From positions 310,001 to 374,000 of the forward strand of contig NZ_JAHWXO010000003.1 in assembly GCF_019857205.1 (NCBI RefSeq): a DNA stretch of 64,000 nt, in the 5' to 3' direction. Shown here piece by piece: positions 25,746 to 35,023 of the stretch. Numbering within the stretch: the stretch's first letter is position 1; each line of letters begins with the position of its first letter. This DNA is from Qipengyuania pacifica (GTDB lineage Bacteria; Pseudomonadota; Alphaproteobacteria; Sphingomonadales; Sphingomonadaceae). The position numbers were made by a program, and so were the translations under genes. The notes beneath the pieces are model-generated. The model was not told the DNA's origin. It searched no databases and saw nothing but the letters and a program-made list of their open reading frames with translations.

Positions 25746-26739
25746 CGTGCTTTCTGCGGGCAGCGATTTCACCGGCCATCTTCAGGGCCGCGATCATCGC
25801 GCCCGGCTCGGCCAGGCCGCGACCGGCAATATCGAAAGCGGTGCCATGGTCGGGACTGGTGCGCACGATCGGCAGGCCGAGCGTGACATTGACCCCCTCG
25901 TCGAAATCCAGCGCCTTCAGCGGCACCAGGGCCTGATCGTGGTACATGGCCAGCGCCGCGTCATACGTCTGGCGCGCACGGGGCGTGAACAACGCATCCG
26001 CCGGATGGGGCCCGGTGACGGCAATACCTTCCGCCACCAGCGTTTCGATGGCCGGTGCGATTATGCGTGCTTCTTCGTCCCCGAAGCGGCCGTTTTCGCC
26101 CGCATGGGGATTGAGGCCGCACACGGCGATCCGAGGTTCTGCAATCCCGAAATCATGGGCCAGTGCCGCAGCCACGATCCGGGCGCGGCGCGTGATGAGT
26201 TCCTGCGATAGCCGCCCGGGCACATCCGCCAGCGCGCAATGAACGGTCAGCGGAACTGCGCGAAGGCTCGGACCGGCCAGCATCATCACGGCTTCATCCG
26301 GAGCCAGTCCGCAGACTTCTGCCAGAAATTCGGTCTGTCCGGGATATTCGAAACCGACCTTGGCCAGTTGCGCCTTGCCGATGGGAGCTGTCACCAGACC
26401 GGCGGACGCACCCAGCAGGCAATATCGCGTCGCTTCGGCGAGCGAATGCAGCGCCAGCGCGGCGCCCGGCTCGTCGGGTTTTCCCGGCGTGGCAGCCACA
26501 TCTTCGGTACCAAGAACGGGTATCGCCCGGTCGAAGACAAGGGCCGTCTTCGCAGGATCCGAAATGACTTCGATTTCGACAGCGAGGCCACGCCTTCGGG
26601 CTGCCTCGGCCAGTACGCTTGCACCCCCGACCACGAAAAAGGGCGCGATGCCAGATTCCTGACGCCGCGCCCAGCTTTCCGCTATGATCTCAGGCCCGAT
26701 CCCCGCCGGATCGCCAAGGGAAACGGCGAGGGGAGCCAT
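25732..26739 (-). CDS. pdxA: 4-hydroxythreonine-4-phosphate dehydrogenase
   Basis: The protein has 335 residues. PdxA oxidises 4-phosphohydroxy-L-threonine with NAD(P)+ in the DXP-dependent pyridoxal phosphate pathway. Signatures: LAVSLGDPAGIGPEII at the N-terminus, GLVTAPIGKAQLAKVGFEYPGQTEFLAE near 115-140, VPLTVHCALADVPGRLS near 165 (zinc histidine), CGLNPHAGENGRFGDEEARII near 207, and YDAALAMYHDQALVPLKALDFDEGVNVTLGLPIVRTSPDHGTAFDIAG near 260-305, carrying the remaining zinc ligands. It starts eight bases after the surA stop and belongs to the conserved lptD-surA-pdxA-rsmA cluster. Confidence 0.97.
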   Translation of the reverse strand: MAPLAVSLGDPAGIGPEIIAESWARRQESGIAPFFVVGGASVLAEAARRRGLAVEIEVISDPAKTALVFDRAIPVLGTEDVAATPGKPDEPGAALALHSLAEATRYCLLGASAGLVTAPIGKAQLAKVGFEYPGQTEFLAEVCGLAPDEAVMMLAGPSLRAVPLTVHCALADVPGRLSQELITRRARIVAAALAHDFGIAEPRIAVCGLNPHAGENGRFGDEEARIIAPAIETLVAEGIAVTGPHPADALFTPRARQTYDAALAMYHDQALVPLKALDFDEGVNVTLGLPIVRTSPDHGTAFDIAGRGLAEPGAMIAALKMAGEIAARRKHALAG

Positions 26740-26747
26740 GATCGGTG

Positions 26748-28094
26748 TCAGTTATACTCGATGTAGGCGTCGTTGCGAAGGTCGCGCAGATAACGCTGGG
26801 CACGCTTTTCGATGCGGTCTTCTTCGAGCTGGCCCATGATCTGGTTGAAGTCCGGACCGGCAGCCGATTTCGGATCGTCCCGACCGCACAGCATGAGTAC
26901 GCGGACGCCTTCTTCGAACGAGCCGAAGGGCGGGGTGGACTGGCCGACCTGCAGTTGCAGGATGATGTTCTGCAGCTGCTCCGGCAGGGCACGGACGCGG
27001 ATCTGATCATTGGTCACGACATTCGCGCCGAGTTCGGCGGCGACGTTTTCCGCGTCACCGCAGCCACGGATTTTCTGCACGCCTTCGGTGAAGCGGGCGA
27101 CGCGCTGCTGGGCCGCGGCCTCGGTCGTACCCGGATCGAATCCGATCTGGATCTGCTTGAGGCTGAGAACGGCATCGCGCGGATCGGCCATCAGCACCTG
27201 GCGCCGGTCGATCAGGTAAAGGATCGAATAGCCGCCCGGAATGGCGATCGGCCCGACGAGCTGACCGGGGGTCATTTCGCTGGCTACCTGTTCGAGCTGC
27301 TCGTTCTTCAGCTGAGGCAGCTGGATCCAGCCGAGGTCGCCGCCGACCGCTGCGGTCGATGCTTCCGAAAACTGGCGGGCATAGGCGACGAAGCTGCCAC
27401 CCTGACGCAGCTGTTCCACGATCTTGCGGGCATTGTCCTCAACCGCGGATGACGTTTCAGGCGTCGCCGACAGGTAGATTTCGCCAAGACGGTATTCTTC
27501 CGTCCCGCGCGAGGCTTCCATGCGTTCGATCATTTCGTTCACTTCGTCGGTCGAAATGTTGACGAACGGGGCCACGTTGCGGCGCAGCAGATTGTTCCAC
27601 GCCAGCTCGCCCGTGATCTGGCGCTTCAGCGCGGCGGGCGAAGAGCCGATCGATGTGAGATAATCGTCCATCTTCCCCGGCTCCTGACCGAAGTTCTGGG
27701 CGGCAACGCGGGCATAGGTCTGGTCGACTTCTGCCTGCGAGACTTCGATTTCCTGCGAGAGGGCCGCCTGGATCTGCAGCGTTTCGTCGATCAGGTTGCG
27801 CAGCACCTGCATGCGCACGCGGATCATTTCCTGTTCGCTCACCGGGCGTTCGTTCGCGGCGAGGAGCAGCGCGACGCGCTGGTCGATGTCGGTCTGGGTG
27901 ATCACGAAACCGTTCACCACTGCCGTCGCGACGCGCTTGTTCGGGTCGCTGTTCGTGAGCATGCTCAGGTCGCTCGGCAGACCGAGAAGGTCTCCTTGCG
28001 CCATCGCGTCCTGGGCCTGTCCCGCGATCGGCGCGGTAGCCAGCCCGGCAGCAGCGGCAGCGGAAAGCAGTCGGGAAATTATGTTTGCAGTCAC
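26748..28094 (-). CDS. surA: Periplasmic peptidyl-prolyl isomerase/chaperone SurA
   Basis: The protein has 448 residues. SurA escorts unfolded outer-membrane proteins across the periplasm to the BAM complex. The start is GTG 28094, opening a signal peptide (IISRLLSAAAAAGLATAPIAGQAQ). The SurA N-terminal chaperone domain follows (about 55-190: VATAVVNGFVITQTDIDQRVALLL, MQVLRNLIDETLQIQAA). One clear parvulin domain spans about 200-310 (EYRLGEIYLSA, LRQGGSFVAYARQFSEAST, GGDLGWIQLPQL, VGPIAIPGGYSILYL). The C-terminal part contains a weaker second isomerase-like region. Placement directly after lptD fits its role, since LptD is a SurA client in other proteobacteria. Confidence 0.93.
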   Translation of the reverse strand: MTANIISRLLSAAAAAGLATAPIAGQAQDAMAQGDLLGLPSDLSMLTNSDPNKRVATAVVNGFVITQTDIDQRVALLLAANERPVSEQEMIRVRMQVLRNLIDETLQIQAALSQEIEVSQAEVDQTYARVAAQNFGQEPGKMDDYLTSIGSSPAALKRQITGELAWNNLLRRNVAPFVNISTDEVNEMIERMEASRGTEEYRLGEIYLSATPETSSAVEDNARKIVEQLRQGGSFVAYARQFSEASTAAVGGDLGWIQLPQLKNEQLEQVASEMTPGQLVGPIAIPGGYSILYLIDRRQVLMADPRDAVLSLKQIQIGFDPGTTEAAAQQRVARFTEGVQKIRGCGDAENVAAELGANVVTNDQIRVRALPEQLQNIILQLQVGQSTPPFGSFEEGVRVLMLCGRDDPKSAAGPDFNQIMGQLEEDRIEKRAQRYLRDLRNDAYIEYN

Positions 28095-28223
28095 GTGTCG
28101 AACCTATCTAACGGCAACGTCTGGATGCCAATATGCCGGTCGCCATGAAGGCATGCGGCTTAACGGAAGCTGATAATCGCTCGCCGGATAGCGTGTTTGG
28201 CGCAAGGTGCCAACAAGCGCCGC

Positions 28224-30611
28224 CTAGCGGAAGCCCAGATTTCTCAGACTGAAATAGAACTGGAAGGTATCGCCGCGTTCCGCATCGCCCGAACTGATGT
28301 AGTCGCGGCGCCACGTCACCCCGATTTCGAGGCAGTCGTCCTGATAGGCGACGCCGAGCCGGGTGCGGATCGGATCGAACCCGTCGGAATCGAAGGTCGG
28401 GTCCTCCTCGCGGTCGGTCAGATTGAACACGCCCGATCCGAAGATCGACCAGTAATTGGCAAAGGCCACGCGCACCGCGCCGCGCAATTCCTCGCGATCC
28501 TGAAGATCCTCGACCTGCGTGATGTCGCGGTTGAGGCGGACATAGCCCAGTTCCGCATAGGTCTTGCTCGACCCGACCGCCGCGTCGATTTCGTTGCGGC
28601 GGATGGCGAAGCTGTCCTTGTCCAGCCGGAAACGGTGCGTAAACTTGACGAAATTCTGGTACCGCACTTCCGTCCGGCCGACGAAATCGGAGAATTTTTC
28701 CGACAGGCCCGTACCGTCGGGGAATATCTCCCGGTCGTTATCGAGCCGGTAGGACTGGCCGATCGTGCTCTTCACTTCCCAGTCGGGCACCCGCAGCGAC
28801 CAGTCGACGCCGTATGTCACACGCGCCCCGTCCTCCACCCGGTCGTATCCCGGGAAGCGGTTGAGCGCGAAGAGATTGGAATCTTCCAGATCGATCGCCC
28901 GCGCATCTTCGTTGGGGATCGCGAGGTTCCTGATCGGCGGCGTCGCCACGAACTGGACCCGCGGGGTGAAGACCTGCGTTCCGCCGAACGCTTCGCCCAC
29001 GAAGGGCCACTGCACATCCACCGCGCCCAGCGCCACACCGCGATATTCCCAGCCGGGATTGCCGCGATAGCTCGGCGTCTGGGTGAGGAAGTTCTCGTCC
29101 GAATGATAGACGTCGCCGCGCACCATGCCGGTCAGCGTCACGACCTGGCCCATGCCGGTCACGCGGCGCAGGTCCCATTGCGCGCGGGCGAAGGCGCGCT
29201 GGGTGTCCTGCCCGATGTCGCGCGTGATGGCGAGCGTGTTGGCCTGCAGTTCGAGCTGCCCGCCCATGATCGAGGTTTCGGGCCGCCAGCGGGCGTCGAA
29301 CACCGGCAGCGCGATAGGCACTTCGCCTTGGGGCTGATCCAGGCGCAGCGTCTGCGTGGCCCAGCCGGCGAGCGAGATGTAGCTGTGTTTCCCGATCCGC
29401 TCCAGCTCGACCATCGACCGCAGCCGGTCGTCGCGGCTGATATCGTACCGGCGCAGGAAGGTGCGGTCGGTCGCGCGGCGGATCGATCCGGTCAGGCTCC
29501 AGTTCGGGCTCAGCTGGAACTTGCCGTTGGCGAAAAGATAGCCGCGGAATTCCTCTTCGCCGACCAGGTCGCCGGTGCGCGTCGATATGCGCTGGCTGTG
29601 CGTGGCATAACCGGTGACCTGGTAGGCGCCCCGGTCGGTCAGGTGCCGCCATTGCCCGGCCAGCATCGGCGCGGCCTGGGTATAGAGGTGGGTGGTCAGC
29701 GTCAGGTCGCGATTCTCCGCGAACCGGATGTAATAGCTGCCCGATACTTCCACGCCATTGCTCTGCGACACGCGCAGGTCGGGCACGAGGAAGCCGGAAA
29801 CCGGCCCGCCATCGGTCCGCAGCGCCAGGCCGGGCAAAGGCAGGATGCGCGCCCCGAACAGTTCCAGATAGGCACCTGTAAAACGGATACGCTGTTCGTC
29901 GGGGTTGTAGACCACCCGTTCTGCGGTGATCCGCCAGCTCGGCTCCTTGGGGCAACCCTTGGGCGTCACCACGTCGCACCCGCTGTAGGCGGCATCTTCC
30001 AGCGCGACCGTGCCGTCGTTTTCGCGCACGCCGCGATTGGCGGCCAGCCGGCCGCCCTGGCGCAGCGCCAGCAGCAGATTGTCCATCGCTCCGGCTTCGA
30101 ACTCGTCGGTCAGCTCGACGCGTTCGGAAAACAGCTGATTGCCGTTCTCGTCCACGAAGCGGACGCGTCCATTGGCGACGATCTCGCCCGTATCCTCGTT
30201 CCAGGTGACCGAATCGGCGCGCAGCGAACGGTCGCCGCTGCGCAGCACGACATTGCCGCTGGCCGTAACGACGTCGCTTTCCGAACTGTATTCGAGAATG
30301 TCCGCCTCGAACCCGATCTCGCGTTCGCCGGCGGCATTGATTCCATCCGCACCGGTGGGGGGCGGGGGTGTGTCGAGGCCGGCATTGGGTTCGGGTATCG
30401 TCAGCAGCTCGTCGACATTTTCCGCTGTATCGACAGTGGGCTGCTCGCTGCCCGGCTCGCCCTGCGGGTCTTCGACCGTGCCGACATCGTCCGCCGCGGC
30501 CTGGGCTGCAAGCGGTGCCGATGCGCACAGGATCAGCGCTGTCGCCGCCAGTGTCACTGGACGAATGGCCACCCGGCTGGCTCGTTTGGCTGACTCGGCA
30601 GGCGGGAGCAT
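28224..30611 (-). CDS. lptD: LPS assembly outer-membrane protein LptD
   Basis: The protein has 795 residues. LptD with LptE inserts lipopolysaccharide into the outer leaflet. The ATG at 30611 is chosen because it gives a clean signal peptide (VTLAATALILCASAPLAAQA). The N-terminal OstA-type beta-jellyroll is about 95-230 (ADILEYSSESDVVTASGNVVLR; ITAERVVYNPDEQRIRFTGAYLE), followed by the 26-strand barrel (ISLAGWATQTLR, TLTGMVRGDVYH, VQWPFVGEAFGGTQVFTPRVQF) ending in SLRNLGFR. Cysteines in GCDVVTPKGCPKEP and near the C-terminus (DDCLEIGVTWRRDY) could form the interdomain disulfide known for the family. It is divergent from pepA and followed after 129 bases by surA. Confidence 0.95.
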   Translation of the reverse strand: MLPPAESAKRASRVAIRPVTLAATALILCASAPLAAQAAADDVGTVEDPQGEPGSEQPTVDTAENVDELLTIPEPNAGLDTPPPPTGADGINAAGEREIGFEADILEYSSESDVVTASGNVVLRSGDRSLRADSVTWNEDTGEIVANGRVRFVDENGNQLFSERVELTDEFEAGAMDNLLLALRQGGRLAANRGVRENDGTVALEDAAYSGCDVVTPKGCPKEPSWRITAERVVYNPDEQRIRFTGAYLELFGARILPLPGLALRTDGGPVSGFLVPDLRVSQSNGVEVSGSYYIRFAENRDLTLTTHLYTQAAPMLAGQWRHLTDRGAYQVTGYATHSQRISTRTGDLVGEEEFRGYLFANGKFQLSPNWSLTGSIRRATDRTFLRRYDISRDDRLRSMVELERIGKHSYISLAGWATQTLRLDQPQGEVPIALPVFDARWRPETSIMGGQLELQANTLAITRDIGQDTQRAFARAQWDLRRVTGMGQVVTLTGMVRGDVYHSDENFLTQTPSYRGNPGWEYRGVALGAVDVQWPFVGEAFGGTQVFTPRVQFVATPPIRNLAIPNEDARAIDLEDSNLFALNRFPGYDRVEDGARVTYGVDWSLRVPDWEVKSTIGQSYRLDNDREIFPDGTGLSEKFSDFVGRTEVRYQNFVKFTHRFRLDKDSFAIRRNEIDAAVGSSKTYAELGYVRLNRDITQVEDLQDREELRGAVRVAFANYWSIFGSGVFNLTDREEDPTFDSDGFDPIRTRLGVAYQDDCLEIGVTWRRDYISSGDAERGDTFQFYFSLRNLGFR

Positions 30612-30711
30612 CACTTGCCTATCGCACCGGCCACGCCTAATCGCAATCGCCATCCTTGCAGGCCGGCTGCCAATTGCGCCAGCCCCACCAGAAATTGTTT
30701 TGGGAGATCCC

Positions 30712-32172
30712 ATGGAAGTTCAGTTCACCCAGTCCCGTCCGCAGAGCGCGCGCCTTGTTGCCCAAGTCACCGACAAGGGCAAGGTTCCTGTCGGTCTCGA
30801 CAAGGCGATGACCGAAGGCATGGAAGCTGCGCGGTTCAAGGGCAATACCGGGCAGGTCTTTGACGGGTTCGTCGATCGCGACGGTCAGGTTTTCCGCCTG
30901 GCGATCGCCGGTGCGGGCGACGCCAAGGATGATGCGCGGCTTGCCAATCTCGAAAAGGCCGGCGCCGCGCTGACAGCCAAATACCAGTCGATCGGCAACG
31001 ATGAACTCGTGCTCGACCTGTCGGACAGCAATCTTTCCGGCGAAGAAGCCGCCAGCGTCCTGTTCGGCCTGCGCCTGCGCAACTGGCGTTACGATATCTA
31101 CCGCACCAAGATGAAGGACGACCAGAAGGTCACGCTGGCCAAGGTCACCGTGGTCGGCGCGCCCGAGGGGACGCAAGCCGCGTGGGAAGACATGGCTCAT
31201 GTCGCTACCGGCGTTGAATTCACGCGCGAACTCATCACCGAACCGGCAAACATCCTCTATCCGGAAACCTTCGTCGAACGTTGCCAGCAGCGCTTCGAAG
31301 GCACTGGCGCGGAACTGATCGTTCTCGACGAAGCGCAGATGGAAAAGCTCGGCATGGGCTCGCTGCTCGGCGTCGGTCTCGGTTCGGATCGGGAATCGCG
31401 CATTCTCGCCATTCGCTGGAATGGCGGCGCAGGCGATGAAGCCCCCACCGCGCTCGTCGGCAAGGGCGTCACCTTCGATTCGGGCGGCATCTCGATCAAG
31501 CCCGGTCCGGGTATGGAAGACATGAAATGGGACATGGGCGGCGCCGGTGCGGTCGCCGGGGCGATGCTCGCTCTCGTCGGTCGCAAGGCCAAGGCCAATG
31601 TCGTGGGCGTTGTCGGCCTCGTCGAGAATATGCCCGACGGCAAGGCCCAGCGCCCCGGTGACGTCGTCACCTCGATGAGCGGCCAGACCATCGAAGTCCT
31701 CAATACCGATGCCGAAGGCCGTCTGGTGCTCGCAGATGCGCTGCACTGGACGCAGGAAGAATTCCAGCCTGCGCGCATCATCGATTTCGCCACCCTGACA
31801 GGCGCCATGATCATCGCGCTGGGCAATGAATTTGCCGGTGTGTTCTCGAATGACGACAAGCTGGCGAAAGACCTGCACGATGCCGGTGAAATCACCGGCG
31901 ATCGCAACTGGCGCATGCCGATCGACCGCGCTTACGACAAGCTGATCAATTCCCCGATTGCCGACATGAAGAACATCGGTGGCCGGGCAGCCGGATCGAT
32001 CACGGCGGCGCAGTTCCTCCAGCGCTTCATCTCCGACGATACGCCTTGGGCGCATGTCGATGTTGCGGGCATGGTGTGGTCCGACAAGCCGGGCCGGACC
32101 TGGAACAAGGGCGCGACCGGCTATGGTGTGCGTCTCGTCGACCGCTTCGTGCGCGACACGCTGGAGAAATAG
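30712..32172 (+). CDS. pepA: Leucyl aminopeptidase
   Basis: The protein has 486 residues and belongs to the M17 family of hexameric, two-metal cytoplasmic aminopeptidases. The ATG at 30712 has GGGAGA six bases upstream. The catalytic domain carries VGKGVTFDSGGISIKPGPGMEDMKWDMGGAGAV near 250-285 (metal and substrate Lys and Asp residues) and the signature VLNTDAEGRLVLADAL near 330. The N-terminal domain (about 1-170) is the usual macrodomain-like part. Length is standard. It is followed by holC after 63 bases, an old pepA-holC association seen in many proteobacteria. Confidence 0.96.
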   Translation: MEVQFTQSRPQSARLVAQVTDKGKVPVGLDKAMTEGMEAARFKGNTGQVFDGFVDRDGQVFRLAIAGAGDAKDDARLANLEKAGAALTAKYQSIGNDELVLDLSDSNLSGEEAASVLFGLRLRNWRYDIYRTKMKDDQKVTLAKVTVVGAPEGTQAAWEDMAHVATGVEFTRELITEPANILYPETFVERCQQRFEGTGAELIVLDEAQMEKLGMGSLLGVGLGSDRESRILAIRWNGGAGDEAPTALVGKGVTFDSGGISIKPGPGMEDMKWDMGGAGAVAGAMLALVGRKAKANVVGVVGLVENMPDGKAQRPGDVVTSMSGQTIEVLNTDAEGRLVLADALHWTQEEFQPARIIDFATLTGAMIIALGNEFAGVFSNDDKLAKDLHDAGEITGDRNWRMPIDRAYDKLINSPIADMKNIGGRAAGSITAAQFLQRFISDDTPWAHVDVAGMVWSDKPGRTWNKGATGYGVRLVDRFVRDTLEK

Positions 32173-32235
32173 GACAGCCCAATCCTCGATCGGCGGCTGC
32201 ACATTGCGCCGGCCGATCGAACCGACAGGACCCCG

Positions 32236-32685
32236 ATGAGCCAGACCCGCGTCGATTTCTACCAGCTCAGCCGCGATCCGGTGGATGTGACCGTGGCGAA
32301 GCTTGCGCGCAAGGTGCTGCAGGCGGGCGAACGGCTGGTCGTCGTCAGTGAAGACGAAGACCAGCGCACCCGCTTGTCCAAGGTCCTGTGGGAGCAGGGG
32401 GGCGCGGCCTTTCTCGCCAATGGCATGGCCGACAGCCCGCATGCGGCGCGCCAGCCGATCCTGCTCTCGGCAAACTGCGATGCCCCCAATGAAGCGCGCA
32501 TGGCGATGATCGTCGACGGGCGCTGGCGTGACGAAGCGCTGGCCTTCGACCGCGTGCTCTTGATGTTCGATGCCGCGCAGCGCGATGCGGCGGCGGATCT
32601 GTGGCGGCGCTTCGCGAAAGACGATGCGATCGACAACCGGATCAACAAGCAGGACGAAAACGGCGCCTGGCGCGAGGGGCGCTGA
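32236..32685 (+). CDS. holC: DNA polymerase III subunit chi
   Basis: The protein has 149 residues. The chi subunit links the clamp loader to single-strand-binding protein through psi. Family features: VDFYQLSRDPVDVTVAKLARKVLQAGERLVVVSEDEDQRTRLSKVLW, LANGMADSPHAARQPILLSA, and the C-terminal DRVLLMFDAAQRDAAADLWRRFAKDD. The ATG at 32236 follows an AGGA sequence. The position directly after pepA supports the assignment. The lipoprotein gene that follows starts 31 bases after its stop and is probably cotranscribed. Confidence 0.95.
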   Translation: MSQTRVDFYQLSRDPVDVTVAKLARKVLQAGERLVVVSEDEDQRTRLSKVLWEQGGAAFLANGMADSPHAARQPILLSANCDAPNEARMAMIVDGRWRDEALAFDRVLLMFDAAQRDAAADLWRRFAKDDAIDNRINKQDENGAWREGR

Positions 32686-32716
32686 CGGAACTCTTCGGCC
32701 AGTCGTGCATCGGTTG

Positions 32717-33259
32717 ATGATGAACCGATTCCCGCAAGTCCCGAACGTCGCCGCAACAATCCTCGCAGTTTTGGCGCTGGGCGCCTGCAGCAGCGAGAAG
32801 GGCGATGATGCCGCGTCAGGAACCGGCGATGCCGCCCAGTCGGTCCAGCCGCGCGGGTCCTACGACATCGACCGCGAAACCGGGGAAACGCGCGCCCGTT
32901 TCACCGATAACGATGGCACCACCACCACCATGCGTTCCGGGGAAAAGGTCCCCGTTCGCCTGCCTTCCGGCTTCACCGTCTATCCGGACGCGACGATCAC
33001 CAACAACACCCGGGTGGACCAGGCGGATGGCCTTCTCGTCCTCATCAATCTGGAAACGGACGCCCCGCTCGACGAGCTGGTGGGCTATTACCGCAACGAA
33101 GCGGATGCCGCCGGGATCGACGTCGCGACCTCGTTGCAGTCCGGACCGATGACGATGATCGGCGGCGAAAACGGGGATGGGACCAGCTTCTCGCTCACCG
33201 CTACGCGGGATCGGGATACCACCAGGGCGCAACTGTCCATCGGGCGCGGCCTCGAATGA
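32717..33259 (+). CDS. Predicted lipoprotein of unknown function
   Basis: The protein has 180 residues. Either of two adjacent ATGs (32717, 32720) opens a lipoprotein signal (NVAATILAVLALGACSS; lipidated Cys near residue 24). A Gly/Asp/Ala-rich linker follows, then a compact domain with SYDIDRETGETRARFTDNDGTTTTMRSGEKVPVRLPSGFTVYPDATITNNTRV, LLVLINLETDAPLDELVGYYRNEADAAGIDV and FSLTATRDRDTTRAQLSIGRG. The segment DELVGYYRNEADAAG resembles domains in which a small protein measures or presents to a membrane partner, but I recognise no named family. It sits between holC and ndk and is likely anchored in the inner or outer membrane. Confidence 0.75.
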   Translation: MMNRFPQVPNVAATILAVLALGACSSEKGDDAASGTGDAAQSVQPRGSYDIDRETGETRARFTDNDGTTTTMRSGEKVPVRLPSGFTVYPDATITNNTRVDQADGLLVLINLETDAPLDELVGYYRNEADAAGIDVATSLQSGPMTMIGGENGDGTSFSLTATRDRDTTRAQLSIGRGLE

Positions 33260-33341
33260 ATCTTGCCGGGTCGCGCGCGCGGCGCTAGGGGCGCGCGCGA
33301 GAACTCTCTCCCCATAAAATCCCTACGCAAGGAACAGTCCC

Positions 33342-33764
33342 ATGGCGGTTACCCGCACCTTTTCGATCATCAAGCCCGACGCCACCCGTCGTAATCTGAC
33401 CGGCGCCGTCACCAAGATGCTGGAAGAAGCCGGCCTGCGCGTCGTCGCTTCGAAGCGCATCCAGATGACCCGCGAACAGGCCGAAGGCTTCTACGCGGTC
33501 CACAAGGAACGCCCCTTCTTCGGTGAACTGGTCGACTTCATGATCTCGGGTCCGGTCGTCGTACAGGTTCTCGAAGGTGAAGACGCTGTAAAGCGCAACC
33601 GCGACGTGATGGGCGCCACCAATCCGGCAGATGCCGACGAAGGCACCATCCGCAAGGCCTTCGCCGAATCGATCGAAGCCAACTCGGTCCACGGTTCGGA
33701 CAGCGATGAAAACGCCAAGATCGAAATCGAATTCTTCTTCAACGAAGACGAAATCGTCGGCTGA
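33342..33764 (+). CDS. ndk: Nucleoside diphosphate kinase
   Basis: The protein has 140 residues. Ndk moves the gamma phosphate from ATP to other (d)NDPs through a phosphohistidine. The sequence shows [33 protein letters not shown], the [25 protein letters not shown] region, [21 protein letters not shown], and the active-site motif NSVHGSDS with His near 118. The ATG at 33342 has AAGGA upstream. Length and all catalytic residues are standard. A hairpin follows the stop. Confidence 0.98.
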   Translation: MAVTRTFSIIKPDATRRNLTGAVTKMLEEAGLRVVASKRIQMTREQAEGFYAVHKERPFFGELVDFMISGPVVVQVLEGEDAVKRNRDVMGATNPADADEGTIRKAFAESIEANSVHGSDSDENAKIEIEFFFNEDEIVG

Positions 33765-33784
33765 TTTTTCCGCTGGATGATGAC

Positions 33785-33815
33785 AGGCCTCGTCGCAGCG
33801 ATGCGGCGGGGCCTT
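33785..33815 (+). terminator. Possible terminator hairpin after ndk
   Basis: AGGCCTCGTCGC (33785-33796) can pair with GCGGCGGGGCCT (33803-33814) using two G-U pairs, followed by the weak run TTGTCGT. It lies between the convergent ndk and sulfotransferase genes. The T-run is poor, so confidence is modest. Confidence 0.45.
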
Positions 33816-33822
33816 GTCGTAT

Positions 33823-35019
33823 CTAGGCTTCGGCGAAGCGGGCGATCTGCGAACGATGCTCGCGATGCGCCCCGGTGTTCGATCGTTCGTATTCGCGCTC
33901 GATCTCGGCCAGTGCGGCGGGGAGCTGTTCGATCTCCAGCGCGGCATAGATGCGGATGATTTCCCGGCGCCAGTCTGCGCCCAGCGCATCGAATTCGACG
34001 CGGGCAACGTGCCCCTCGAACTCGCTCAACGCCTGCTCGATCCGCTTTTCTCGCAGGGCCAGCTTGCGCCCCCATTCGGCCTGTATCGTGGCAAGGTCGG
34101 CCTGACCGCTCTGGAATGCCATCTGGCTGGCGATCAGCGACACGGAACTGTCCAGCACCGCCTGACTGTCGCGATGTGTCACGACCACGCGTGCCTCGGG
34201 AAACTGCGCCAGCAGGGCAGGCAGGTCTTCCGAAAACTGCGGGCACTTGATCGCGCGGGGCAGGGCCTCGTCGCCCATAGTGACGGCATCGGTACGCAGG
34301 ATGCGCGCAAACTCCGCATAGACCGGTCCAGGGTCGCGCGCCTCGCTCCAGCGGACGAAGTCGGGAATGTGCCACTGCGCTTCGAACGTGGCGGGTGACA
34401 GGGCAGCGGCAAGCCAGCCGATTTCCTCGTCGATGCGCGTGGCGCCGAACGGATGCAGCGTGTCCAGCCAGGGATTGATGCGCCGCGCGATGGCCAGTGC
34501 GGCACCCGCCTTCAGCGGGCGCAGGTCGGGTTTGGCCGGTACGGGATAATGGCTGTTGCAGAACCGGGTGCCGGTATGGCGCGGATCGGCGGCGATCAGC
34601 CGGTGAATGCGGGTCGTGCCCGTTCGCATCTGCCCCACGATAAGGATCGGCGGAGCAATCTGTGTCGTGGCAAGCTCGGGGCTCTCGCGCCAGACGCGGC
34701 CTAGGGCATGGCGTTTGCGGATGGCGGACGTCAGTTGCCCATATGCCATGGTATGACCCAGCGCGCTCAGCTTCGCCTCAGCTCTCAGGCTTGTGCAAAG
34801 CCGATCCAGCCGCGTGCGGAAATCCTCGACCTCGGCTTCGCTGCGGCCCGCATGTTCGTCTTCGCTGTCGAAGCCCCGGCTGCCTATCGACCACAGGAAC
34901 TCCGGCTCAAGCGGGGGTTTCGCCGTGACACCGCCATCCCACAGCGCCTGGACCGCCCGGTCGGCCCATATGGCAGGCTTTGCGCGGGCGAGCGGGTGGG
35001 GGCGGGGCGGGCTGGCCAT
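33823..35019 (-). CDS. Sulfotransferase family protein
   Basis: The protein has 398 residues. The PAPS 5'-phosphosulfate loop is visible as PILIVGQMRTGTTRIHRLIAADP near 125-147. This is followed by TRFCNSHYPVPAKP, ARRINPWLDTLHPFGATRIDEEIGWL and the 3'-phosphate-binding region FPEARVVVTHRDSQAVLDSSVSLIASQ near 280. This places it in the bacterial sulfotransferase 3-type family that modifies lipids, sugars or other small molecules with sulfate. The acceptor is unknown. The ATG at 35019 lies four bases after the purN stop, so it is probably cotranscribed with purM-purN. Confidence 0.88.
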   Translation of the reverse strand: MASPPRPHPLARAKPAIWADRAVQALWDGGVTAKPPLEPEFLWSIGSRGFDSEDEHAGRSEAEVEDFRTRLDRLCTSLRAEAKLSALGHTMAYGQLTSAIRKRHALGRVWRESPELATTQIAPPILIVGQMRTGTTRIHRLIAADPRHTGTRFCNSHYPVPAKPDLRPLKAGAALAIARRINPWLDTLHPFGATRIDEEIGWLAAALSPATFEAQWHIPDFVRWSEARDPGPVYAEFARILRTDAVTMGDEALPRAIKCPQFSEDLPALLAQFPEARVVVTHRDSQAVLDSSVSLIASQMAFQSGQADLATIQAEWGRKLALREKRIEQALSEFEGHVARVEFDALGADWRREIIRIYAALEIEQLPAALAEIEREYERSNTGAHREHRSQIARFAEA

Positions 35020-35023
35020 GCGG

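Noticed and set aside
28197-30593. 798-codon plus-strand frame
   Set aside because: Entirely antisense to lptD, with Arg/His/Asp-rich sequence typical of a shadow frame in high-GC DNA and no family motif.
30637-32442. 601-codon minus-strand frame
   Set aside because: Antisense to pepA and the start of holC; no recognisable domain.
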